64,000 nt of DNA from positions 1 to 64,000 of IMG/VR virus record IMGVR_UViG_3300020204_000009; one strand, 5' to 3'. Shown piece by piece: positions 42,389 to 51,010 of this stretch (positions are counted from its first letter, which is position 1; every line of letters starts with the position of its first letter). The notes below the pieces were generated by a model. That model saw nothing but the letters and a program-made list of their open reading frames with translations. It did not search any database and was not told the DNA's origin. The position numbers were made by a program, and so were the translations under genes. The DNA is from a virus.

Positions 42389-42775
42389 TTATCCGGTCGG
42401 TCGCAGGCGAGATGAAGTTGCGACATCATATCCATCGCCGTCCCACCCAGAAAGCTGAGCGGCGAAGTTCACTTCGTCGATCGTATCATTGCGATGTGCT
42501 CGTAATAGAGCTATAGCATCTGGCAAGTTCATAATTCTTACCAAGATGTCTTCAATATCACCATTTTCTGATCTGATAATCGATTGTACTGCAACTAAAT
42601 TTCGCTGCTGAAGAAATCTTTTGATACGTTGAGCAGTTTGAATAGCGTGCAGTTCTCGTGCTATCCGGTCCAGCGACGCGGCTGTAGATTTTCGCTGTGC
42701 TTCTAACCATTCATCGCTTCTGGTTAGAAGATCAGCGTCATCGCCGATTTCACTAATTAATGTCATTAGGCTCAT
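42389..42775 (-). CDS. Hypothetical helical protein (128 aa)
   Basis: The protein is mostly helical and charged, ending DGDGYDVATSSRLRPTG. It overlaps the zinc-ribbon gene by 23 bases. No family recognised. Confidence 0.6.
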   Translation of the reverse strand: MSLMTLISEIGDDADLLTRSDEWLEAQRKSTAASLDRIARELHAIQTAQRIKRFLQQRNLVAVQSIIRSENGDIEDILVRIMNLPDAIALLRAHRNDTIDEVNFAAQLSGWDGDGYDVATSSRLRPTG

Positions 42776-43109
42776 TGATTTTAACCCAGTGTTGTGGAAC
42801 CCAAATTTTCCGACCCATGACTTCGATTCGGTAGAATAGTGGCTTCACGTCACAAATGAGTGCAAATTCGTTGTACCATATATGTTCCGAATTGGTTACT
42901 TGAACCACATCTCCTATTTTTAATACCGCAAGACCATGTGGGTTTGTAATATTTTCGGCTAGAGCCGCTTCTCCAGAAAATATCCCAACAGTGCCCAGAT
43001 ACCCACATACGGGGCACGTGACACACAACCCAGTAGGACCAACAACCACTTCGTTTGAATCAATCTCGAATGAAATGGAACAGTTCGGGCATATGAGATC
43101 TTTATGCAT
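42753..43109 (-). CDS. Zinc-ribbon protein (118 aa)
   Basis: CPNC and CPVC, 29 residues apart (LICPNCSISFEI and VTCPVCGYLGTV), make a Cys4 zinc ribbon. The rest is beta-rich, with a C-terminal WVPQHWVKI. The ATG at 43109 sits in the stop region of the DeoC-like gene (8-base overlap). It recalls the zinc-ribbon protein at 28.2 kb. Confidence 0.65.
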   Translation of the reverse strand: MHKDLICPNCSISFEIDSNEVVVGPTGLCVTCPVCGYLGTVGIFSGEAALAENITNPHGLAVLKIGDVVQVTNSEHIWYNEFALICDVKPLFYRIEVMGRKIWVPQHWVKINEPNDIN

Positions 43110-43800
43110 CGAGTAATTCTCGAAGCTGATCCGGCTGAGACTGAAATTCTTTGATAATAGTCTTGGCTTGAGCGAGATTAACTCCAAATCTCGAAGCATT
43201 GGGGCATGCTGCCACTGACTTCAAACTGGCGATATTCCCACAAACCTTAACCGGCACCTTGATGATATCACGAACATATTGGATTTGCCGATTATGCTCG
43301 TCTGGGTTGGCTTTGCTTACTTGAAGTTTGAGTAGAGTATCAGTACGAACTAACGCCGGTGTCCTAACGGTTAATAGACCACGGCACATTGCCATGATGT
43401 TATCATCGTTTCGGAGCGAAGTTCCAAGAACAAATCGGACTTCCGTCGCATCTGACAGATGTTGTTTCACGAACTCTGTCAGTGCTTTGGATTCGATTCT
43501 CGTCTCTAATTCGAGCTTACTGGGAGTCAGCAAGAATTCGAAACCATCCGTTTCGAGAGAATCGGTTGTTAGACCCCGCATTTTGTTGACACCAAAGATC
43601 TCACCCTTCGGCCAATCAATTGGTGTGATGATCTTGAATTTGCCCCCAGCCCGACTCCTAGCAATGAGCGCGTCTGATGATAAACCCGGATGGACGACAA
43701 TGGCCGGGAATTTATATTTATGAGCAAGTTCTATAGATTCTTGAATCTCGTTCACTTGCATTACATCGATTTCTAATCGATTGAATACTGACCCACTCAT
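43102..43800 (-). CDS. DeoC-like TIM-barrel aldolase (232 aa)
   Basis: FPAIVVHPGLSSDAL, FKIITPIDWPKG, then VPVKVCGNIASL with a likely Schiff-base Lys and SRFGVNLAQA, fit the deoxyribose-phosphate aldolase/class I aldolase barrel. It could degrade deoxyribose 5-phosphate released by the deoxyribosyltransferase-like protein next to it. The ATGA overlap with that gene supports a shared pathway. Confidence 0.6.
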   Translation of the reverse strand: MSGSVFNRLEIDVMQVNEIQESIELAHKYKFPAIVVHPGLSSDALIARSRAGGKFKIITPIDWPKGEIFGVNKMRGLTTDSLETDGFEFLLTPSKLELETRIESKALTEFVKQHLSDATEVRFVLGTSLRNDDNIMAMCRGLLTVRTPALVRTDTLLKLQVSKANPDEHNRQIQYVRDIIKVPVKVCGNIASLKSVAACPNASRFGVNLAQAKTIIKEFQSQPDQLRELLDA

Positions 43801-44174
43801 GCTTTTAATTTCTCCAATGCGAACGTGAAAGCTTCATCAACCGACGAAAACCGAAACACGTTCGGTACAAAATAGAAGGTTTTCAATTCGGTAGTTGGCT
43901 CAAGGATCAGCACGACAGGCTTATTTGATACTATTGCTGCTCCGAGTTCAACATGAGTGCCACTCCTGGCCGGAGGTATCATGAAAAACAAATCGGCAGA
44001 CGTAACACCATTTATTTCTGCGATTCCATATTGTTCCAATTCTGATTCAGAGAAAACTTGACCATGTGTGGTCCAATCATAAGATATTGATACACCGTGC
44101 CCACGAAATCGATCCATGACCGATTTTGCTTGATCTGAATTAAACAGGCTGGTTCCAACATATACGGTAGGCAT
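43797..44174 (-). CDS. Nucleoside 2-deoxyribosyltransferase-like protein (125 aa)
   Basis: VYVGTSLFNSDQAKSVMDRF is the N-terminal motif, and GTHVELGAAIVSNKPVVLI carries the likely catalytic Glu. Family members swap bases on deoxynucleosides or hydrolyse deoxynucleotides (DNPH1-like). With the DeoC-like and PurZ-like genes it suggests processing of host deoxynucleotides. Confidence 0.75.
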   Translation of the reverse strand: MPTVYVGTSLFNSDQAKSVMDRFRGHGVSISYDWTTHGQVFSESELEQYGIAEINGVTSADLFFMIPPARSGTHVELGAAIVSNKPVVLILEPTTELKTFYFVPNVFRFSSVDEAFTFALEKLKA

Positions 44175-44211
44175 GATCGGTTAAATACAACTAAGATCAC
44201 TGCGATATGAG

Positions 44212-45177
44212 TTATAATCTCTCAGCATGTGCAACAATTGTCGGCACAGATATTTTATGGTCCATTTTGTTGAAGCGTTCTACGAAGTTCCATGGGTTTT
44301 CTGATGAACAGAACGTGAATTTTTGTCTTTCGCCCTCGTTGAGAACATCTGCCGCATAATCGTAAAATTCGGCTTCTTTCTGGAAACGTTCCCTTCGAAC
44401 GTCTGGATTAACGTCTGGGTTGGTGCCATAGAAATGTAATTGCCCATTTAACCCAGCTGGATTCATGTCGCAACCGAATATGTAAATGTGAGTATAACTC
44501 ATCCAATACCCGAGTTGCATTGCTGCAAATACTGACGAACGCCCGATATGAAGCCCTTTTGTTAGGTCGCGGCTGAAGCCTTTGCCACCGAGATTCTTGA
44601 CCTGCAATGAATTCTCTTTTTGCCGCTTGATTCCGGTACTATTGAAGATCAGGCCATTGTAACCGGCCCATAAATCTTCATGACGTCGCATTTGAGATTG
44701 GTCAAAGAATGCCCAGTGAGTTGTAGGCCAAATACGAGCGTCGGGCTTATTAATCGACAATGTATGAATATTGGGATATCCTTTGAATTTCTCTAGTGGC
44801 ACTTCGTTGATTGAAGGACCATTCCCAATTATAATTAAAATCTTGTTATAACCATAATTCCTCAGTTGTTTGATTTTTACCAGCGAATCTGGGGTTATAT
44901 CTCGACTGGTATATTTTACATTTGGTACCTTCTTGATGGCATTTTTGCGAGTTACGTGCTGTTTAGATACAGCCGCCGCCACCGGGATTTGTGGTGCGGG
45001 CTGAGATTGTTGGATTTTAACATGGACTCGGCGGTTGTTCAATTCATTGAGATTTGCCGCCTGTCCGCTGGACGGCTTTACAACGATCTTTACAGACGAC
45101 GAAGGGGTCTTAACGACTGTGCGTCTTCGCACCAGTTGTGGGCGAACCTTCATTGTCACAATGTGATTGTTCGACAT
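44212..45177 (-). CDS. MptE/GT42-like Rossmann protein (321 aa)
   Basis: After an Arg/Lys/Gln/Ser-rich N-terminus, ILIIIGNGPSINEVPLEKF (about 105) and HIYIFGCDMNP resemble DUF115/MptE-like or sialyltransferase-like Rossmann folds. The same module forms the C-terminal half of the protein at 59.9 kb. It probably acts on a sugar nucleotide. It overlaps the upstream gene by 68 bases. Confidence 0.6.
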   Translation of the reverse strand: MSNNHIVTMKVRPQLVRRRTVVKTPSSSVKIVVKPSSGQAANLNELNNRRVHVKIQQSQPAPQIPVAAAVSKQHVTRKNAIKKVPNVKYTSRDITPDSLVKIKQLRNYGYNKILIIIGNGPSINEVPLEKFKGYPNIHTLSINKPDARIWPTTHWAFFDQSQMRRHEDLWAGYNGLIFNSTGIKRQKENSLQVKNLGGKGFSRDLTKGLHIGRSSVFAAMQLGYWMSYTHIYIFGCDMNPAGLNGQLHFYGTNPDVNPDVRRERFQKEAEFYDYAADVLNEGERQKFTFCSSENPWNFVERFNKMDHKISVPTIVAHAERL

Positions 45178-45412
45178 CTGCTGTTTTCAATAAATTCTTC
45201 AAAAGATCTGCGAGGTAGCTCGCAAGCACACCTTTATTTAAGAATTTTGAGAAAACAACGATATCTGAATCTGTATCATTTGTGTCAACGCAGACTATCA
45301 GACCCTCACTGTGGGATTGAAGTACAGATTTTATATCATCTGGTACAGGCTTGTTTGGAACAACTCGCAACCGTGCTAACTCTAGGCTATCCGTGTTTGG
45401 ATCGCCGCCCAT
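45110..45412 (-). CDS. Hypothetical protein (100 aa)
   Basis: GGAGATTCTGC precedes the ATG. The product begins MGGDPNTDSLELARLRVVPN and has a beta-alpha core (GLIVCVDTNDTDSDIVVF). No family recognised. Confidence 0.6.
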   Translation of the reverse strand: MGGDPNTDSLELARLRVVPNKPVPDDIKSVLQSHSEGLIVCVDTNDTDSDIVVFSKFLNKGVLASYLADLLKNLLKTADVEQSHCDNEGSPTTGAKTHSR

Positions 45413-45486
45413 GCAGAATCTCCAAAAAATTTCCCCAAATGTATAAAATACATCGCCACAACGGTTTGATACTTGACAAAAAACGC

Positions 45487-46275
45487 TCAGTTTGATTTAA
45501 TAACACGACGGCTGTCAGTGTGAAGGCGAAAACTGCGGTGAGAATCTGGGAGAGTCCCGGCCTTCATATCATCCATCAACTTGAACATGCCATTCTTTTG
45601 TGTTTTACGGCGGTTCATGATGCTGAACATGCAGCGGTGAATTGTAGTTGTAAGCAGATTGAACACTGGTGCCCTTCCGGGAGTATAGACCAGTTTCTTT
45701 GCTCGCAATTTATTGGTGACTTGAAGAAGAGCTTCGTTTGAAAAATCTAGCTGCTCTTCTTCGGACGGGAGATTGAATTTCATGGCAATGCCTTGGCAGA
45801 TTAAATTAACGTCTTCCAGCATCGCATGCCATGATTGTTCTGTTGGAATTTCGCGGATGTACCCATCATCCTGTAGTTTCGGAATGATCTCGTCGTATTG
45901 TACGAATATGTCAGTCTCAAGATGATGAATCTCTGAGTCCGAAAGGAGGGACAATTCTTCTGCTTGTGGAAGGACACGCAATGCGGTTTCTCCGTTGCGA
46001 TGCATCATTCCCTCCGCAGGAATCATACCATTATTGCTTTCGAAGTGGAAAGGCAGCCCGGTTGCGATACAATGCAGCCGTACAGGAGACATTGCGTCAG
46101 GCAGTGTTTTCCCGTTCTTCAGGATAGGTTGGCCATCTGCTCCGATAGCAACCCCGATCACTTTGGTCCACAGTAACCCAAGTGCACGGTACGGTTCCAA
46201 GTCGGGAACGGATGACGATAAAAGCCATTGGAACCAACTTTTCTCTAGCTTGTTCGAATCGCAATATTGACCCAT
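45487..46275 (-). CDS. Possible gp55-like sigma factor (262 aa)
   Basis: Starts MGQYCDSNKLEKSW after GGAGACAACC. The last third (ICQGIAMKFNLPSEEEQL, then TPGRAPVFNLLTTTIHRCMFSIMNRRK) resembles the core of T4 gp55-type late sigma factors: a helix, then xPFxYFTTIIHRxF and a basic end. The N-terminal 100 residues do not match that family. If right, it would direct late transcription, perhaps from TATAAATA-like sites. The match rests on a short motif. Confidence 0.4.
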   Translation of the reverse strand: MGQYCDSNKLEKSWFQWLLSSSVPDLEPYRALGLLWTKVIGVAIGADGQPILKNGKTLPDAMSPVRLHCIATGLPFHFESNNGMIPAEGMMHRNGETALRVLPQAEELSLLSDSEIHHLETDIFVQYDEIIPKLQDDGYIREIPTEQSWHAMLEDVNLICQGIAMKFNLPSEEEQLDFSNEALLQVTNKLRAKKLVYTPGRAPVFNLLTTTIHRCMFSIMNRRKTQKNGMFKLMDDMKAGTLPDSHRSFRLHTDSRRVIKSN

Positions 46276-46391
46276 GGTTGTCTCCTTGCCACAAAATCGT
46301 GTGATCAAAGGAGAGAAATACGACAGATTTCTTCTAGATCGAATAATCCATTGGTGTGCAACGTTCACGGGATGAACAAAGGAGTAACCGA

Positions 46392-47705
46392 GTGCCAATC
46401 ATCCGACAAATGCCGGGGCTTTATCTCCGGGGGTCTATCGCTAACATTACCATGGTGGGACTGTCTCCAGAGGAGAAAGCTCACATCGAGCTAGTTTTCG
46501 ATCACGTCATCCACCACGAAGAGATGGTGCGGCACAAACAGAAGGTTATGAAGGAATTTGGTGTCACAATTCGTGCCGACTATGCCGACGATCGAGCCGC
46601 CGCTGAGCAAGAATTCAATATCGCCGTCTGGCGTGGGCTTGTCAGCATCTTCTATCACCGCACTTACGAATTCGAATGTACGAATTGCGGCGCGACCGCC
46701 AGCCTGACCCAACGCGGCAAGCCCAAGCCCATCGACCGAATGGTAACTCCGTGCCCAGTTTGCCACATGGCTGAAATCGTTGACCCCGGATGCTCTGACC
46801 ACAATCCGGGCGATCTTGTCAATTACACCGAACTCCAAGAGCGTTATAAGCTCGTCGGGTTCGGGACGCCGACGTTCAAGAGCTGCATTCGGCCCATCCC
46901 GAAAGAGAAGAAATACGATAACCCAGACGAGATCATCGGGTGTCCCAAGCAGTTGAAACGATTCTTCGGCGAGTTCGTCTGGAATTACTTCCGCCAGCAG
47001 ATTAAAGAGAACAAGCGGAAAGAACACAACAAGACGCCGGTGGAAATCACTGGCCCAGCAGATCAAATGATCGTCGAACTCATCTTGAGTCTCTGCTCAC
47101 GAATGAATGTCGATTACAACCGGCACCACAAAGTCGAGCCGGTGAATGGCCGATACACGATCGATCTGCTTGGCCTGCTCACGCCACCGGAATTTTCGAT
47201 CGAACTCGCCCTTGTTCGAGTGTTGGCCGAAAGCCATGGAGTCGTCGTGACTACCACGGCTCAAGCGATCGAAATAGCAGTTCACCCTAATCCTCCGACA
47301 ATCAAAGTGTCGATAGTTCGTGCTGCGCATGTTACCATCATTGATAACCAACTGACCGTGACTGACGATGAAGAGAATTCGGGATTCTCAATCAGTCAAG
47401 TCAGTTACAAGACTGTAGGAGCAAGACGAATGGACCAAGATGATCACGTGCAGACCACAGATATCAGGGAAGCCGCGACTAGGACGCGGGCAGCACTTCC
47501 TGATGGAGATTGCCAATCTGTCTACGACATTTATTGTCAGATCGGACCAGTATACGATAAATTCTCTGAAGTCTACGGCAACGGAACGCCGAGAATTAAT
47601 CACATCGCTGATTTTCTCGGCATCACCGCACGAGCCGTGAAGCAGTGTCGCGATGTTATCCAAGTTCAGTGTCTTGCGAATGATTTCGTTCCGGCATCAA
47701 CTTAG
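46392..47705 (+). CDS. Zinc-finger protein with C-terminal HTH (437 aa)
   Basis: The GTG start follows AAAGGAG at the right distance. CTNCGA and CPVCHM (residues about 96-125) form a four-Cys finger. Around it NIAVWRGLVSIFYHR and FVWNYFRQQIKENKRKEH recall sigma-region-2-like helices split by an insert. RINHIADFLGITARAVKQC near the C-terminus is a helix-turn-helix. It may be a second transcription factor. It is clearly more GC-rich than its neighbours. The assignment is weak. Confidence 0.45.
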   Translation: MPIIRQMPGLYLRGSIANITMVGLSPEEKAHIELVFDHVIHHEEMVRHKQKVMKEFGVTIRADYADDRAAAEQEFNIAVWRGLVSIFYHRTYEFECTNCGATASLTQRGKPKPIDRMVTPCPVCHMAEIVDPGCSDHNPGDLVNYTELQERYKLVGFGTPTFKSCIRPIPKEKKYDNPDEIIGCPKQLKRFFGEFVWNYFRQQIKENKRKEHNKTPVEITGPADQMIVELILSLCSRMNVDYNRHHKVEPVNGRYTIDLLGLLTPPEFSIELALVRVLAESHGVVVTTTAQAIEIAVHPNPPTIKVSIVRAAHVTIIDNQLTVTDDEENSGFSISQVSYKTVGARRMDQDDHVQTTDIREAATRTRAALPDGDCQSVYDIYCQIGPVYDKFSEVYGNGTPRINHIADFLGITARAVKQCRDVIQVQCLANDFVPAST

Positions 47706-48440
47706 AGAGCCGATCTTGACACCAGTAGTTTTTGGGTGATCCCAGTTTATCTCGGATCGCCCAAAATCAAAAAATCCGGGGGATTTGCCTTTGAAGGCTA
47801 CATTACCACCGTGTGGATCTTGAGACAGGACCCCCGTCCTTTGTTGTATATCATATAATCCTTGAACAATACTGTATACGGCTTTCTGCGTAGACTCATC
47901 TCCTTGATATGTTTTTGGAAGATGCTTCGACGTTACTATCGAGATGATCTGATCTGGGTCTTGGATAAGTCCGGGGTTGTGATCTAAATAATCATACACA
48001 GCGTTGGCTGCTACACGATATCGCTTTCCTACGCCTGTCGACAGTCTTTCCATTGCTATTACATATAATTCCGATTTCCCAGATTTCATCAGTGGATTCG
48101 GAAATGATTTTACCAATTTCACATCATAAATCGACGCCGCATTTGGCGAATCATGCCCTTTCATAACAGCAGCAGCCGATGCTTCTTTGCGATCTGTGGT
48201 GAATTTCAAGATATAACGATCGCCCACAGGATACGCTCTTCCAGCCCCACCGGCCATTGATGATCCAATCTTACCATCGATTCCAAGCGAGTTGATCCAT
48301 GATTGGAAGCGGGGGTCGTCTAAGATTGAGTCGGCCCACTCTTCAGGCCACGAAGCCTCCATTATCGGACCGCAATCATAGAGCCGGAGTGCGGTCAAAA
48401 ACATTTCAGGAATATAAGAATGAATGTTACGTAGTTTCAT
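47697..48440 (-). CDS. Protein kinase-like protein (247 aa)
   Basis: The ATP-binding region is GGAGRAYPVGDRYILKF with K79. The catalytic loop is VLSQDPHGGNVAF (D208, N213) and the metal-binding DFG equivalent is FFDFGRS (D225), as in kinase-fold phosphotransferases. It may phosphorylate a host protein or a small molecule. It converges with the zinc-finger gene, overlapping by 9 bases. Confidence 0.6.
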   Translation of the reverse strand: MKLRNIHSYIPEMFLTALRLYDCGPIMEASWPEEWADSILDDPRFQSWINSLGIDGKIGSSMAGGAGRAYPVGDRYILKFTTDRKEASAAAVMKGHDSPNAASIYDVKLVKSFPNPLMKSGKSELYVIAMERLSTGVGKRYRVAANAVYDYLDHNPGLIQDPDQIISIVTSKHLPKTYQGDESTQKAVYSIVQGLYDIQQRTGVLSQDPHGGNVAFKGKSPGFFDFGRSEINWDHPKTTGVKIGSLS

Positions 48441-48654
48441 AATGGCGTCCGTCGCAGTCGTCGGAGATTTTCCAAGGCGAACACGTTCATTGCGGCTAAA
48501 AATATGTTTGGAGGAACCGATGAAATTTGAAAAATCCGAAATCTTCGATTATTATTACCGCACGTAATTTGGTTAATCTACACTATGCATTTTATCCCAT
48601 CTTCGTGTCTGGGATCTGCTTCGTCTAGAAAACTTCCATTCAGATATCGATTGT

Positions 48655-49341
48655 TTAGTCATTTTCTATAAACATTTTTAAGAGTTCATTAGCCAAATAA
48701 TCTCCTGCATCTCGATCAGAGGGATAGTGAAAACCTGCTTTTACACGATAATCACCAAGCTCCTTGCCTAATTTGGCGAGATCCTTTTTATGTTTTGGAT
48801 ACAGTTTCGATAACCATTTTGCCATAAAAGTCCCGATTACTGCGTGTGTCGAAGGATAAGAGGGTGAGCCGGTGGTGTTTCCCTTTGGTATTGTCCTGTC
48901 TTTCATAGATTTCAGAAGTTGATAAGGTCTTGCTCGGTCATATTTAACTTTGTGTTTCAAACTTATTGTGGAAAGTTCTTTTGAAACTTTACTAATTTTT
49001 TTGACTAATTGTTTATTTATCTCAACGTCTTTTTTTTGTAGTAAATCTACAAACAATAATTCAATATCAGGAACATCTTGTTTTTTAATTTTATTCAAAT
49101 CTTCCGCAGAATTTGCGTCGAGATAATCTAGAATTACTTCTAGTTCTTTTTGAGTTTTTGGACTTTCGTTTTTGGGTGGTTGCGGTAATTCTATTTCTTG
49201 CCATTTTGGGTTAAAATGCTTGACGGGCTTATCAATCAAATGTGCATCTTGTTTAAGCTTGCCATATCTCAAATCGGATAGTGGGGTTTTGCCCTCCAGA
49301 AGACGTGATGATTTGTCTAACGCAATTTCCGATAAAAGCAT
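48655..49341 (-). CDS. PAP2-type acid phosphatase (228 aa)
   Basis: KYDRARPY (133-140), PSYPSTHA (160-167) and RVKAGFHYPSDRDAG (199-213) are the three motifs of the PAP2/vanadium haloperoxidase superfamily. No membrane segment is obvious, so a soluble acid phosphatase is more likely than a lipid phosphatase. The N-terminal 120 residues form a helical extension. Confidence 0.8.
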   Translation of the reverse strand: MLLSEIALDKSSRLLEGKTPLSDLRYGKLKQDAHLIDKPVKHFNPKWQEIELPQPPKNESPKTQKELEVILDYLDANSAEDLNKIKKQDVPDIELLFVDLLQKKDVEINKQLVKKISKVSKELSTISLKHKVKYDRARPYQLLKSMKDRTIPKGNTTGSPSYPSTHAVIGTFMAKWLSKLYPKHKKDLAKLGKELGDYRVKAGFHYPSDRDAGDYLANELLKMFIEND

Positions 49342-49362
49342 GTTAATACCCTAAACTGGTGT

Positions 49363-49399
49363 CATGGCCGGAACGTGTGAAGAATTGTTGTGACATACC
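49363..49399. repeat. Direct repeat, copy 1
   Basis: A 37-base segment is 34/37 identical to 49633-49669, with 25 bases perfect. Copy 2 encodes the C-terminus of the next gene (MPQQFFTRSG). This copy encodes an equivalent MSQQFFTRSG in another short frame. The two are 270 bases apart and flank a small ORF. Confidence 0.9.
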
Positions 49400-49412
49400 C
49401 ATAATACCTGAA

Positions 49413-49583
49413 TTAAGAATTAATAATAGTAATACCATATTTATCAATATCTTGTTGCAAATCGGGCAGCTTCTTCCATGCAGTAACTCTTAGTTTTGAA
49501 AGTAACAAAGTTTTTAAACCAATAATCTCAAATTCGTCGTCGCCAAGTGCAACAAATGTATTATTGTTGTAATTAAAAATCAC
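49413..49583 (-). CDS. Small ORF between direct repeats (56 aa)
   Basis: A GTG-start frame gives MIFNYNNNTFVALGDDEFEII and continues to GITIINS. AAAAGGAA lies just before but very close to the GTG, and the frame is open further upstream. Residue make-up is protein-like. It sits between duplicated ends of the next gene, as if inserted. Confidence 0.4.
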   Translation of the reverse strand: MIFNYNNNTFVALGDDEFEIIGLKTLLLSKLRVTAWKKLPDLQQDIDKYGITIINS

Positions 49584-49624
49584 TTCCTTTTCGTAATGAC
49601 TTTTAAGTGTAAAAGAAAAAATCT

Positions 49625-50191
49625 TTACGTGCCATAACCGGAACGTGTGAAGAATTGTTGTGGCATACCAGCTAATGTCTGTTTCGCAGCATATGGTTCT
49701 CCAGGTGGCCGATACGGGACAGTTGTCGGGTTCAAATCGACATACCCATCTTCGTGATCACCCAGAACACGAGTAATAAAATGAACTACTCGCCGTGGAG
49801 TTGTCTGCTTTCTGGCAGTTGCGAATGTACCAATCCCTTCTGGCACTCGAATTGCACCCATCCTGATTTGGCGAGATAGATCGTGTAGACTATTGTGGTA
49901 TGTCTCGCCAAGATACATCCGATGGCTGCCAAGAATAAACATGTTCCAGCCAAGAACAGCTCGACCAAGTGAAGTATCAATTTCTTTTGCGTGCGGAACG
50001 ACCTCGATCTTGTTCGATAGAATCGGGATAGTCAATGCAAGATCTTGAATTATCGCCGGATACATTTGACGGTCGAAACTCTCAGTAAATCCCTTGTCGA
50101 AGAAATACTTAATCAACAATCGACGTACAATATCTGTATTGGCTACGTGCTTGATACGATCGATTGTGTACGAATCAAGTTGTTGAATCAT
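49625..50191 (-). CDS. Hypothetical protein (188 aa)
   Basis: GAGAGGAGCTAT precedes MIQQLDSYTIDRIKHVAN. The product has a helical N-terminal half and a C-terminal RRVVHFITRVLGDHEDGYVDL; it ends MPQQFFTRSGYGT, the segment duplicated downstream. No family recognised; a structural role is possible. Confidence 0.65.
   Translation of the reverse strand: MIQQLDSYTIDRIKHVANTDIVRRLLIKYFFDKGFTESFDRQMYPAIIQDLALTIPILSNKIEVVPHAKEIDTSLGRAVLGWNMFILGSHRMYLGETYHNSLHDLSRQIRMGAIRVPEGIGTFATARKQTTPRRVVHFITRVLGDHEDGYVDLNPTTVPYRPPGEPYAAKQTLAGMPQQFFTRSGYGT
49633..49669. repeat. Direct repeat, copy 2
   Basis: Partner of 49363-49399, lying within the 3' end of gene 49625-50191. The repeats bracket about 230 bases that include the 56-codon ORF. 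Confidence 0.9.
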
Positions 50192-50218
50192 ATAGCTCCT
50201 CTCGATATATTTGTCCGG

Positions 50219-51010
50219 CTATTGGTTTTTCCGTCGCCTTCGAAGTCGTGTCTGCTTCTCCGCCACACCATCCTTTAATCTTCCACGAAGTTCTGCGATA
50301 TACAGACGTGGAGAACTTAATAATGTAGAAGTCAGATCTTGGTAAATTTTCTTGTGGAGTCGCTGATCCAGAATGTGCTTATAGAACGCATATTGTGCAG
50401 ACCGGAATCCCAACCCACGGGAGCCAGCACAATGATGATAAAACAAATCCCCATAAATAGACGCATACACAGGATGTGGGCATAAATAATTGGTCTTGAT
50501 CAACGGTAGCCAAACTTGCCGGTTGTTAATTGATTGTGGCATAGCCGCACCGACATCCGAAATATCAATTCCCAACAGATTATTGATTCGGCTAAAATTG
50601 AAATCGACGATTTCCAGGGCTTCACGCTTCATATAGAATGCACATGGGTGCGGGAAGTTGTCGAAATTTTCGGTCCGCATTGGAGCAGCATAAAGGTAAT
50701 TATGACCAAGCATGCCGTCTAATATTCTGTTCCAATCTTTCTTGATCGGCCAACAATCACTGTCCAAAATCAAGAAGCGATCGTAATTGTTTTTCTTGAA
50801 GTATTCAACAACTACGTTGATACATTGCAAGTGGGGTAATTGTTTATTCGTGTGGTAGATGACATTTTGATATTTTGTCGAGTCATCACCATTCACGACG
50901 ACACCATAGGAATAATCAGTGGTGTTGTCTGAGATAAATTGAGGCTGTAATTTTCGCCAATATTGACTATTACGATGAGCTACATGGATGGAAACTATTA
51001 AGACACTCAT
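50219..51010 (-). CDS. GT-A glycosyltransferase-like protein (263 aa)
   Basis: YDRFLILDSDCWPIKKDWNRIL contains a DxD donor-binding motif, and APMRTENFDNFPHPCAFYMKRE is consistent with the acceptor side. It ends in a basic tail (RLRRRRKNQ). Its ATG overlaps the stop of the gp46-like gene (ATGA). Confidence 0.65.
   Translation of the reverse strand: MSVLIVSIHVAHRNSQYWRKLQPQFISDNTTDYSYGVVVNGDDSTKYQNVIYHTNKQLPHLQCINVVVEYFKKNNYDRFLILDSDCWPIKKDWNRILDGMLGHNYLYAAPMRTENFDNFPHPCAFYMKREALEIVDFNFSRINNLLGIDISDVGAAMPQSINNRQVWLPLIKTNYLCPHPVYASIYGDLFYHHCAGSRGLGFRSAQYAFYKHILDQRLHKKIYQDLTSTLLSSPRLYIAELRGRLKDGVAEKQTRLRRRRKNQ

Noticed and set aside
48520-48567. A 15-codon ORF after a good GGAGG site
   Set aside because: GGAGGAACCG precedes ATG, but the peptide is very short, there is no plus-strand gene downstream to couple to, and the gap is between minus-strand genes. 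It is probably chance.
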